A DNA stretch of 64,000 nt. It comes from Parapedobacter lycopersici (GTDB lineage Bacteria > Bacteroidota > Bacteroidia > Sphingobacteriales > Sphingobacteriaceae). Under the pieces are notes generated by a model. That model saw only the letters and a list, made by a program, of their open reading frames with translations. It was not told the DNA's origin and made no database searches. Position 1 is the stretch's first letter, and each line of letters starts with the position of its first letter. The translations under genes and the position numbers were made by a program. Positions 18,035 through 25,670 of the stretch are shown one piece after another. Location: NCBI RefSeq assembly GCF_024643285.1, contig NZ_JAMSLW010000005.1, positions 294,049 through 358,048 on the forward strand, given 5' to 3'.

Positions 18035-18913
18035 ATGAAAAAATCACTTTGGAACGATTTATGGCATAGGGCTTTCCAGTCTGGAAATCCGTTGTATTTG
18101 GTCATTGCGCTGAATATTCTCGTTTTCCTTTTCCTTAACGTGCTTGCCCTGTTTACCGCGTTGCGCGTTACATCCCTCCCCCTATCGGGCTACCTGTTAT
18201 CGTGGCTGCAATTACCGGCAACGGTGGGTGCTTGGATATATAAACCCTGGACGATCATCACCTACATGTTTACTCAGCAGGGATTGTTCCACATCCTTTT
18301 CAACATGCTTTGGCTGTTCTGGATGGGTATTATATTTCTTGATTTTCTGAAGAAACGGCAGTTCATCTTTGTATACCTTGCCGGCGGTCTGCTTGGCGGT
18401 GCGCTGTTCATGCTGGCGTATAACTTCATTCCGGTGTTTCGGGAGGAAGCGCTCCGCACGGTGCTTATTGGCTCCTCGGCCAGTGTCAGTGCGGTCGTGT
18501 TTGCCACGGCAACGCTCTTGCCCGACTATACCCTGCGGATGCTCTTTTTTGGAAATGTCAAACTGAAATACCTGGCCCTGGCATTTATCGTTATTGACGT
18601 GCTGGCCATCGCAGGTCTTAATGCTGGTGGAAGTATCGCCCACATCGGGGGAGCACTGCTGGGTTACCTGTATATCAGGCAGCTGCGGGCGGGCCACGAC
18701 TGGAGCCGTGTGCTGGGCCAGCGTAAAAAAAGCAAATTACGCGTGGTCCGGAATGATCACACCTCCCCGCGGCAGGACCCCCCGCTTGTGCCCAACCAGG
18801 AAGTGATCGATCAAATCTTAGATAAAATTTCACAATCGGGCTACGACAGCCTTACCAAAGCCGAAAAGGAGGCGCTCTTTAAGGCGAGTAAACAGGGCCA
18901 AAATGAGTACTAA
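18035..18913 (+). CDS. Rhomboid family protein (second of two)
   Basis: A 292-residue rhomboid. The six-helix core runs to about residue 215 and is followed by a basic, hydrophilic cytosolic tail of roughly 75 residues, ending in a helix (LTKAEKEALFKASKQG). The active-site Ser is in a variant motif, IGSSASVSAV (Ser148), and His203 is in SIAHIGGALLG, so the dyad is kept although GxSG is GSSA. FHILFNMLWLFWMG near 88-101 is also conserved. A TATTTTTG box at 17944-17951 may give it its own promoter. The next gene overlaps its stop codon by one base. Confidence 0.9.
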   Translation: MKKSLWNDLWHRAFQSGNPLYLVIALNILVFLFLNVLALFTALRVTSLPLSGYLLSWLQLPATVGAWIYKPWTIITYMFTQQGLFHILFNMLWLFWMGIIFLDFLKKRQFIFVYLAGGLLGGALFMLAYNFIPVFREEALRTVLIGSSASVSAVVFATATLLPDYTLRMLFFGNVKLKYLALAFIVIDVLAIAGLNAGGSIAHIGGALLGYLYIRQLRAGHDWSRVLGQRKKSKLRVVRNDHTSPRQDPPLVPNQEVIDQILDKISQSGYDSLTKAEKEALFKASKQGQNEY

Positions 18914-20037
18914 TGGCACGGAAGGCGCGGCGCACGAATAAATTGGGTGTCATCAGTAAGTTCATGCTATTGGCAAATGGCTGCGCTGTGATCGCATTGC
19001 TGCTGAGTTACCTTGCGCCTGTTGTTAACCCCATGGGGTTTTGGCCGATCGCTTTTTTCGGCATTGCCTACCTGCCATTGCTGGTCATCAATATCCTGTT
19101 TATCATTTACTGGCTGATCCGGCGAATCCCCTACGCCGGCATTTCCCTGATAGCGATTTTGGTGGGATGGAATACCTTTAATAAACATTTCGGCTTTAGT
19201 GCCCGCGTGCCGGCGGATACGGTGACCGCCCCTGATTCGGCAGCTATCCGGCTCATGACCTACAATGTTCATTTTTTCCGGACCTTCGAAGCGCAGAATA
19301 ATGCACCGGCGATCAAAGATGAGATCATGCAGGTCATTGATTCCATTTCACCTGATGTGGTCTGTATTCAGGAGTATTATACCCGGCAGCGCGGACAGCA
19401 CCGGATGTCAAAGGCATTTAAAGACGATGTCGGATTGCCGTACCGGGTGGTTTTTCCGGCTGCGCAAAACGATTATGAGGCTTACGGCCTGGCCATTTTC
19501 TCCAAATACCCAATTCTGGAATCCGGACACCTGCCCGACCATCAGTATGGGGTAAACCGGGTGGTGTATGCAGATATCAATAAAAACGGCAAGGTGTTCC
19601 GGGTGTATAACGTGCATTTACGGTCAATTGGCTTCCAAAAGGAAGACTACGACTTCATCAAGCGCCCGGCCAAAACCATTGAGGAAGATGCCGCATCCAC
19701 CCGGCGCATCGGGTCGCGACTGAAACAGGCCTTCCGGGCGCGGAGCGGCCAGGCAGAATCACTGAAAGCGCATAGCAATGCCTGCCGTGTGCCTTTCATC
19801 ATCGCCGGAGATTTCAACGATACGCCGTTGTCTTATGCCGTCAATCAGGTATCTTCGGGTATGCAGAACGCTTTTTTGGAAAAAGGCCGCGGATGGGGAG
19901 TAACCTACAACGGCGATTTCCCCAATTTTCAGATCGATTACATCCTGGCCAGTAAGGAATTTTCCATCCAATGGTACCAGATCGTTAAGAAGAAACTTTC
20001 CGACCATTATCCTGTTTGGGCGGACGTGGTACTTTAA
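18913..20037 (+). CDS. Endonuclease/exonuclease/phosphatase (EEP) family protein, membrane anchored
   Basis: A 374-residue protein with three N-terminal membrane helices (about 15-90) followed by an EEP domain. The metal and catalytic motifs are MTYNVHFF near 114, CIQEYYT near 151, VYNVHLRS, IAGDFNDTPLS near 296, and the final SDHYPVWAD with the catalytic His. Such proteins hydrolyse phosphodiester or phosphate-monoester bonds of nucleic acids, phospholipids or inositol phosphates. With the membrane anchor, a lipid or periplasmic substrate is possible but unproven. Its start codon overlaps the stop codon of the rhomboid gene. Confidence 0.88.
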   Translation: MARKARRTNKLGVISKFMLLANGCAVIALLLSYLAPVVNPMGFWPIAFFGIAYLPLLVINILFIIYWLIRRIPYAGISLIAILVGWNTFNKHFGFSARVPADTVTAPDSAAIRLMTYNVHFFRTFEAQNNAPAIKDEIMQVIDSISPDVVCIQEYYTRQRGQHRMSKAFKDDVGLPYRVVFPAAQNDYEAYGLAIFSKYPILESGHLPDHQYGVNRVVYADINKNGKVFRVYNVHLRSIGFQKEDYDFIKRPAKTIEEDAASTRRIGSRLKQAFRARSGQAESLKAHSNACRVPFIIAGDFNDTPLSYAVNQVSSGMQNAFLEKGRGWGVTYNGDFPNFQIDYILASKEFSIQWYQIVKKKLSDHYPVWADVVL

Positions 20038-20046
20038 TCTCCTGCC

Positions 20047-20637
20047 TTATGCACTCCGGGTGGCCAGTCGCCGCCGGACCTTGCTGAGAAACTCGGGTGT
20101 CATTCCCAGGTATGCAGCGATGTAGTGCTGTGGAACCCGCTGGGTGATTTTAGGGTACTGTTTGATGAAGTCCAGGTAACGTTCTTCGGCCGTCCGCGCC
20201 ATGGTACGGATCAGTCGCCGTTCAACCGCCACCAGGTGACGCTGAATCATCAGGCGGAAAACCCGCTCGAATTTGGGCAACCGCTCCAATAGCGCAGCCT
20301 TGCTCGCGACATTAAGCGTAAGGAGCTCACTGTCCTCCATCGCTTCAATGTAAAACAGGCTGGGCGTCCGGTCGTGGAAGCTGCCGATATCGCCTACCCA
20401 CCAGTCTTCAATGGCAAACTGCAGGATGGCTTCACTGCCGTTTTCATCAATGTAATAGGTGCGTATGCAGCCTTTTACGATGTATGCCTCGAAATTGCAG
20501 ATTTCACCTTCGCGGAGGAGAATCTGCTTTTTTTTAACCGATCTGGGAACCAGCAGGCTGTTGAAAACCGCCAGGTCCTCTGATGCGAAATTTCCGCAAT
20601 GGTTAACATAGTCGTTAATGGATTCAAACATCATCAT
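20047..20637 (-). CDS. Crp/Fnr family transcriptional regulator
   Basis: A 196-residue regulator with an N-terminal cyclic-nucleotide-binding-like beta-roll (LLREGEICNFEAYIVKGCIRTYYIDENG, about 40-67) and a C-terminal winged helix (VPQHYIAAYLGMTPEFLSKVRRRL, about 169-192). It has no Cys cluster of the Fnr iron-sulfur kind and lacks the full CRP cAMP pocket, so the effector is unknown. It is divergent from the quinone-stress pair at 20896, which makes that pair a candidate target. Its promoter is flanked by an AACGGAT/ATCCGTT inverted repeat. Confidence 0.88.
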   Translation of the reverse strand: MMMFESINDYVNHCGNFASEDLAVFNSLLVPRSVKKKQILLREGEICNFEAYIVKGCIRTYYIDENGSEAILQFAIEDWWVGDIGSFHDRTPSLFYIEAMEDSELLTLNVASKAALLERLPKFERVFRLMIQRHLVAVERRLIRTMARTAEERYLDFIKQYPKITQRVPQHYIAAYLGMTPEFLSKVRRRLATRSA

Positions 20638-20644
20638 GCAGCAT

Positions 20645-20689
20645 AACGGATCATTAGCACAAACTTAGCTAAAATCCGTTCATAAGCAA
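20645..20689 (-). promoter_or_regulatory. Promoter of the crp-like gene, flanked by an inverted repeat
   Basis: On the minus strand TTG (20687-20689) and TAAGTTTG (20660-20667) are spaced by exactly 19 bp. AACGGAT (20645-20651) and ATCCGTT (20674-20680) form a perfect 7-bp inverted repeat 22 bp apart. One half lies between the promoter boxes and the other downstream of the start of transcription. The half-site recurs as a fused palindrome before ssb. Confidence 0.5.
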
Positions 20690-20820
20690 TATGCCCGCGC
20701 TGGATATTCAGATCGGCCGCGTCCCCCGCCCCGGATAGTGCTTTTTAAGTATGAAATAACCAAAACCATCAGTGGGGTTTAATTTTTATATAAGTGAAAC
20801 GGCTTTTCTTGTTATAGGTT

Positions 20821-20852
20821 AATGCGCAGCCGTGCGGCACCGTTTACTTTTG
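20821..20852 (+). promoter_or_regulatory. Promoter of the quinone-stress pair
   Basis: TACTTTTG at 20845-20852 is a perfect -7 box. AATGCGCAGC at 20821-20830 sits 24 bases upstream of it, the same element and spacing as before yceI. An imperfect palindrome CGCA-N4-TGCG overlaps it. Confidence 0.5.
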
Positions 20853-20895
20853 TATCAACAAATAGCCATTAAGGCAAATTAAAGGAGTATCAATT

Positions 20896-21834
20896 ATGGA
20901 AAACAGGATTTTAGGCATCCATCACGTTACCGCTATTGCGGGGGATGCCCGGAGAAATCACGATTTTTATACACGCATATTGGGGCAGCGGCTGGTGAAA
21001 AAGACCGTTAATTTCGACGATCCGGAAACGTATCATTTTTATTTTGGTGACGAAGTGGGTACACCGGGCACCATTCTCACCTTCTTCCCCTGGGGCAACC
21101 GCGTTCACATGGGGCGCCGGGGTACGAAACAGGTAACGGAAATCGGTTTTTCCGTACCCGAAGGGAGTCTTGATTTCTGGAAGCGGCGGATGGAGGAACA
21201 CAACGTGATCCACAACAACGTGGCCGAGAAGTTCGGCGAGCAGTACCTGACGATTTTGGATCCGGACGGACTGAAACTGGAATTAACGGTGCCACGGGTC
21301 GCTGACACACGCACACCCTGGGAAACGAAGGAGGTAACCGCAGCACATGCGCTGCGGGGGTTCCATCACATCACCATTACCACGCAGAAGATGGACGCCA
21401 CCGCCAGTATACTGACCGATGTGTTTGGCTATCGGCTGGCCCAACAGGAAGTAAACCGCTACCGCCTGGTCACCGATGCGGTACAGCAGGCCGCTATTGT
21501 TGATTTGGTGGAGGCGCCGGGTGAAGCGGTCGGGCAGGTTGCCGGCGGATCAGTACACCACGTTGCGTTCCGTGTGCCGGATGAAGCCGTATTGATGCAC
21601 TTCCGCGAAAAAATTGCGGCCCTCGGTCTGCAAATTACCCCGAAGATCGACCGGAATTACTTTTATTCGCTGTATTTCCGCGAACCGGGAGGCGTGCTGT
21701 TTGAATTGGCTACTGATAACCCCGGCTTCGCCACCGATGAAACCGTTGCCCAGCTTGGAAGCGGACTGAAGCTGCCGTCCCAATACGAGGCAAACCGGAG
21801 TCACATCGAAGCTGTTTTACCACAATTAGATTAA
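20896..21834 (+). CDS. Ring-cleaving dioxygenase, MhqO-like (two VOC domains)
   Basis: A 312-residue extradiol-type dioxygenase with two glyoxalase/VOC repeats. The first starts at GIHHVTAIAGDARRNHDFYT (about 8-27) and the second at GFHHITITTQKMDATASIL (about 154-172). Metal ligands are the His in GIHHVT and GFHHIT and the Glu in LKLELTVP and VLFELATD. Homologues in Firmicutes (MhqO) open hydroquinone or catechol rings during quinone stress. The start is supported by an AAGGAG site nine bases before the ATG. The esterase gene begins four bases after its stop codon, the same order as mhqD/mhqO pairs elsewhere. Confidence 0.87.
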   Translation: MENRILGIHHVTAIAGDARRNHDFYTRILGQRLVKKTVNFDDPETYHFYFGDEVGTPGTILTFFPWGNRVHMGRRGTKQVTEIGFSVPEGSLDFWKRRMEEHNVIHNNVAEKFGEQYLTILDPDGLKLELTVPRVADTRTPWETKEVTAAHALRGFHHITITTQKMDATASILTDVFGYRLAQQEVNRYRLVTDAVQQAAIVDLVEAPGEAVGQVAGGSVHHVAFRVPDEAVLMHFREKIAALGLQITPKIDRNYFYSLYFREPGGVLFELATDNPGFATDETVAQLGSGLKLPSQYEANRSHIEAVLPQLD

Positions 21835-21838
21835 GGTT

Positions 21839-22462
21839 ATGTACACGCACGAAAAACAAGTTATACAGGCCGGGACAGCTGTAGCACAGGCAAAAAGCGC
21901 CATTGTGCTGCTTCACGGCCGGGGCAGCTCGGCACAGGGCATTCTCTCCCTGCAGCATCACCTTCAGTTTACGGATGCTGCCATTGTGGCGCCGCAGGCA
22001 ACCAATAATACCTGGTATCCCCATAGTTTCATGGCACCGGTTGATCAGAATCAGCCGGCACTGGATTCCGCGCTGGCACGGATTGATGAGGTTTTTGCGG
22101 AGCTTGCCACGCAGGGCATGCCCGCAGAACAGGTATACCTCGTCGGTTTCTCGCAGGGTGCCTGCCTCGCCCTGGAATATGCGGCCCGCCATGCCCGTCG
22201 GTACCGCGGCATCGTGGCGTTTACCGGGGGACTTATCGGTGCCACATTAGACCACACATCCTATCAGGGTGATTTTGATGAAACACCGGTATTGATTACC
22301 GCCGGCGACCATGACGCACATGTGCCGCTGGCAAGAATTGAAGAAAGTGCCACCATCCTGCGGCAATTGGGCGCGCAGGTAACCACGGAGATTTATCCGG
22401 GAAAACCGCACAGCATCAGTGCCGATGAGACCTTGCTGGCCAACACCCTTATTTTCCAGTGA
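21839..22462 (+). CDS. Alpha/beta hydrolase, MhqD-like carboxylesterase
   Basis: A 207-residue cytosolic serine esterase of the phospholipase/carboxylesterase group. The nucleophile is in VGFSQGACLALEY near 101-113, the acid is in TAGDHDAHVPL near 158-168, and the His is in PGKPHSISADE near 188-198. LLHGRGSSAQGIL near 24-36 gives the oxyanion loop. It is co-transcribed with the ring-cleaving dioxygenase and probably hydrolyses a product or ester in the same quinone-detoxification route (inference from the mhq operon). The 11-bp repeat array begins 11 bases after its stop codon. Confidence 0.87.
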   Translation: MYTHEKQVIQAGTAVAQAKSAIVLLHGRGSSAQGILSLQHHLQFTDAAIVAPQATNNTWYPHSFMAPVDQNQPALDSALARIDEVFAELATQGMPAEQVYLVGFSQGACLALEYAARHARRYRGIVAFTGGLIGATLDHTSYQGDFDETPVLITAGDHDAHVPLARIEESATILRQLGAQVTTEIYPGKPHSISADETLLANTLIFQ

Positions 22463-22473
22463 GCAGGGCATGC

Positions 22474-22709
22474 TTCGAGTCGGCTTCGAGGGTGCTTCGG
22501 GTGTTGTTCGAGGGTTCTTCGAGACTTCTTCGGGAACTGTTCGAGGGCGCTTCGAGTGTTGTTCGAGAGTGCTTCGGGAGTCCTTCGACTCCGCTTCGGG
22601 CGCTGTTCGACCGGCCTTCGGCGGACACCGAACGAGGGCGATAAAACCCCCGGACCATTCCCGAAGCAGTACCGATGGGTATCCGAACAGGTGTTGAAGG
22701 GGTCCCGAA
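22474..22709. repeat. Array of 22 units with an exact 11-bp period, inverted halves
   Basis: Fourteen consecutive units of TTCGRGNNNNN start at 22474, 22485 and every 11 bases to 22617, with no slip. Eight reverse-orientation units of the type YCCGAANNNNN then start at 22627, 22638 and every 11 bases to 22704. Each forward unit is in register with a mirror unit: start positions sum to 45244 for every pair from 22617/22627 out to 22540/22704. Many pairs can form 4-6 base pairs. The array fills the 283-bp gap between the convergent mhqD-like and GH144 genes. It could be an RNA structure or a protein-binding array on one face of the helix. Confidence 0.9.
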
Positions 22710-22745
22710 GCGCGGGCTAATGGCTCCTGCCGCCGGCCTTAATGG

Positions 22746-24104
22746 CTAATCGATTTTGGGATGCTGAAACCCCAACCGTTTCAGTCCATGCTGTATTTCC
22801 GGTGCGCGCATGAACAGTTTCCACAGCAGGCCGCTGCGGTAATTTTCGATCATCGCCACAATCGGGCCCTGATCAATCGCGAGGTAACGCTGCGGAAACC
22901 AGTTTTCGGTTTCGCTGTAGGCATCGTAAAAGCCGTACTCCCCCCATAGGCGGTCGCCAAGTGTTTCATAGAAATAGCGCAACACCCGCATGCTGTATTC
23001 AGGGGTGTAGGGAATAGATGATAATGCCGCCGTAGGCGAAATGACCCCAAGGTCGTTATCGGGGTGGTGTGCGGCATATCCCTTTACGGAATAGCTTGCC
23101 GTAAAACCCCAGGCGTTTTCGCCATATCCCTTATAGCCGTTGGGGTTACGGAGCGCATGTGCCCGATTGATCAGTACGTGGTTCGTGTTCAGTTGCCAAT
23201 AGTCGGCATACCGGTCTTTAAGTTCCCTCGGGTCCAACCCCAGACACGAATAATGTGCCCAGAAAAGGGGTCCGACAGCGTCTTCGGGGGCGTTATGCCG
23301 GAGGATCACCGGAATCCCGTACTTTTTGTCGGCGGAAACAATGGCCCCCCCGCGGGCCCAGCCATTGTGATAGGCCGAAACGGGAATCGGATGCGTGGGC
23401 GACGAGGCCGCCAGGATGTAGGTAATCAGGCATTCATCGTAACCCTGTATGGCGTGGTTCATGCCCCACTGGTGTGTCGGGCTCCAATGCCAGAAAAGCA
23501 CATCCTGGTTATTCCGGTAAAAGTCCCAGTCGATTCCTTTCCAAAGGCTGTCGGCCTTTGCGGCAATCTCCCGGTTGCCGTCGTGTACGTCATTTCTAAA
23601 GTACTCGCGCACGCAGATCAGTGCCTGTGCCATGAAAGCGGTTTCCACCAGGTCGCCGCCATCGTCGCGGTCACTGAACGACTTGGTCCTGCCCGTGGGG
23701 CCGTAAAGCCAATGGGGCCATGCACCGTGGTACCGGTCGGCTGCCTTCAGGTAATCCATGATGTGCTTCAGCCGGCCGGCGCCATCGGCTTTGGAAATAA
23801 ATCCGCGTTCCATACCTACCAGCAGGGCCATTACGCCGAAACCACTGCCACCAATCGTAATTACGTCCCGATCGTTTTGCGGATATTCGCCATCGAGGTG
23901 TATGCGTTCACGGGCTAGGCCGGAAGTGGGCTCAGCTCCTTCCCAAAAGTAGCGGAATGTCTGGTGCTGTACCAGCGAAAGCAGCGAATCGTCCGTTAAT
24001 GGCTCCGGGTTAGCCGACCCGGACCGGGCGGTTTCCCGCCCGCCGCAGCCGCTTGCCAAGAGTAAAAATCCGGCAATGACGATAAAAAGGCCTGCATGCT
24101 TCAT
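22746..24104 (-). CDS. GH144-like glucanase lipoprotein (endo-beta-1,2-glucanase type)
   Basis: The start at 24104 gives about 452 residues beginning MKHAGLFIVIAGFLLLASGC, a lipoprotein signal with lipobox LASGC; the ATG at 24131 is a second option. The body has the hallmarks of the glucoamylase-like family that founded GH144: FRYFWEGAEPTSGLARER, SDRDDGGDLVETAFMAQAL, FWHWSPTHQWGMNH, and ENAWGFTASYS. Characterised GH144 enzymes cut beta-1,2-glucan to sophoro-oligosaccharides. It is the last gene of a SusC-SusD-glucanase operon, so the enzyme probably sits on the outer membrane or in the periplasm and feeds the SusCD transporter. Confidence 0.85.
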   Translation of the reverse strand: MKHAGLFIVIAGFLLLASGCGGRETARSGSANPEPLTDDSLLSLVQHQTFRYFWEGAEPTSGLARERIHLDGEYPQNDRDVITIGGSGFGVMALLVGMERGFISKADGAGRLKHIMDYLKAADRYHGAWPHWLYGPTGRTKSFSDRDDGGDLVETAFMAQALICVREYFRNDVHDGNREIAAKADSLWKGIDWDFYRNNQDVLFWHWSPTHQWGMNHAIQGYDECLITYILAASSPTHPIPVSAYHNGWARGGAIVSADKKYGIPVILRHNAPEDAVGPLFWAHYSCLGLDPRELKDRYADYWQLNTNHVLINRAHALRNPNGYKGYGENAWGFTASYSVKGYAAHHPDNDLGVISPTAALSSIPYTPEYSMRVLRYFYETLGDRLWGEYGFYDAYSETENWFPQRYLAIDQGPIVAMIENYRSGLLWKLFMRAPEIQHGLKRLGFQHPKID

Positions 24105-24141
24105 ATGAAAGGTTCCGTGTGCGCGCGTGTTCATCAGAGGA

Positions 24142-25653
24142 TTACGGATAGTCGGGATTTTGTTCCAATACGCCGCCCGAACGGTCGATTTCGATCTGGG
24201 GAATCGGGATGAACCGATGCCGCTGCTGGTAACTGGTTTCTCCCGCCGCATGCATCGTTTCGACATCGATGCCCCAGCGTACCAGATCAAAGAACCGCTC
24301 ATTCTCCATGCCCAGCTCCACCTGCCGTTCGTGGCGGATGGCCTGGCGGAGTTCTTCCTGGTCGCGGGTTGTTACCTCGGGGAGTACGCCGCTGTTGGCG
24401 CCCCGGGCCCGTGCGCGCACCTGTTCCAGGTAATCCAGCGCCAGGTCGATATTACTTTCCCCGCCGATTTCATTGGCGGCTTCGGCAGCCATCAGCAGTA
24501 CGTCGGCATAGCGTATCACCCGGAAGTTAAACCATTCGCCCTGCCGGCTTCCGGCTGAAGCCCGGATAGACGGATTGGTATACACCTTTTTGTTCCAGTA
24601 TGCGCGGTCCAGCCCGCCGGGTATCCGCTCACCATATGGTGCATTCACACTGTCGGAATAAAGAACGGTAACGTCCCTGCGCGGGTCTCCCTCCTCAAAC
24701 GCATCAAGCAGCACCGCATTGGGGATGTTCCAACCCCAGCCCAGGTTAAAGTCGCCGGCACCCCGGAGTCCCTGGCGGCTGGCATAGGTAATTCCCATCT
24801 CCCGGTTATTTTGCGTGTATACCGCCTGTATCTCAAACACCGATTCGCGACTATTTTCGCTTTCTTCGCGGAATATCATGTCGTAGGGAACACTCAGGTC
24901 ATACTGTCCGGAGCCAATAACAGCCTGTGCGGCTCCCAGCGCACCGCTCCAGTTGCTGCGCGCGAGGTATGTTTTTGCCTGCAGGGCATAGGCCGCGCCC
25001 TGGGTAAGGCGACCGGTAAAACGATCTTCCCAGGTGAGGGGCAGCACGGCTGTGGCTTCCTGGAGGTCCTCGTCGATAAGCGCATAGATTTCGGGGATTG
25101 TCGACTTGGGCACAATGGCCTGGTCCTGGGTGACGATAGGAAAGTCAATTTTGGGCACTTCACCAAATGTACGTACGAGGTTGAAATAAGCAAAGGCGCG
25201 TGCAAATTTAGCCTCCGCTACGTTGATGGCCGTCAGGTCCGTTGGCGTAGCAATAGAGTCCGCCGCCGCCAGGAGGTTGTTGGCCAGCGCAATCAGGCTG
25301 TAATGGTTTGTCCAGTAATTATTAATCAGCCAGTAGTCTTTGGTATATCCAAAATGGTCAAAGATAGGTGCCGCGGCTGCCTCATCTCCGGGTCCGCCGC
25401 CAATATCCGCGTCGTCCGAACGGATGTTGTGGATGGCAACGTAGGGCAATCCGCTGGTGCCCTCGCTGCGCAGTCCGGCATAGATCCCGAAGGCCTGCCC
25501 TTCAAGTGACCCGGCAGGAATGTCATCCTCCGTTAGGCGGCCAAGCGGGTCGCCACCCAGCCAGCTTTCGCCGCATGCCGTGAGCAATGCAGCAGCGGCC
25601 AGCAGGCAGGCAGACGCGATGAGGATGTGTTTACGGGTGTATATCGTTTTCAT
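24142..25653 (-). CDS. SusD/RagB family glycan-binding lipoprotein
   Basis: A 503-residue surface lipoprotein with signal MKTIYTRKHILIASACLLAA and lipobox LLTAC. Family features include the helical tetratricopeptide-like core (AEAKFARAFAYFNLVRTFGEVP near 146-167) and a C-terminal end of the RagB/SusD type (RHERQVELGMENERFFDLVRWG near 455-476). SusD caps the SusC pore and captures oligosaccharide. It follows susC by 17 bp and precedes the glucanase. The likely ligand is a beta-1,2-glucan fragment, inferred from the enzyme next door. Confidence 0.95.
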   Translation of the reverse strand: MKTIYTRKHILIASACLLAAAALLTACGESWLGGDPLGRLTEDDIPAGSLEGQAFGIYAGLRSEGTSGLPYVAIHNIRSDDADIGGGPGDEAAAAPIFDHFGYTKDYWLINNYWTNHYSLIALANNLLAAADSIATPTDLTAINVAEAKFARAFAYFNLVRTFGEVPKIDFPIVTQDQAIVPKSTIPEIYALIDEDLQEATAVLPLTWEDRFTGRLTQGAAYALQAKTYLARSNWSGALGAAQAVIGSGQYDLSVPYDMIFREESENSRESVFEIQAVYTQNNREMGITYASRQGLRGAGDFNLGWGWNIPNAVLLDAFEEGDPRRDVTVLYSDSVNAPYGERIPGGLDRAYWNKKVYTNPSIRASAGSRQGEWFNFRVIRYADVLLMAAEAANEIGGESNIDLALDYLEQVRARARGANSGVLPEVTTRDQEELRQAIRHERQVELGMENERFFDLVRWGIDVETMHAAGETSYQQRHRFIPIPQIEIDRSGGVLEQNPDYP

Positions 25654-25670
25654 GGCCAGAGAATTGGTAG

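Noticed and set aside
22419-22697. Open frames across the 11-bp repeat array, giving Ser/Leu/Arg-rich peptides
   Set aside because: Because 3 x 11 = 33, the repeat keeps frames open and yields an 11-residue pseudo-repeat on both strands. No ribosome site or family resemblance supports translation.
22474-22709. CRISPR array
   Set aside because: Units are only 11 bp, with 6-base motifs and 5-base spacers, and half are inverted. No cas genes are nearby.
23064-23918. A 284-codon open frame opposite the GH144-like gene
   Set aside because: It is antisense to a conserved enzyme and resembles no family.
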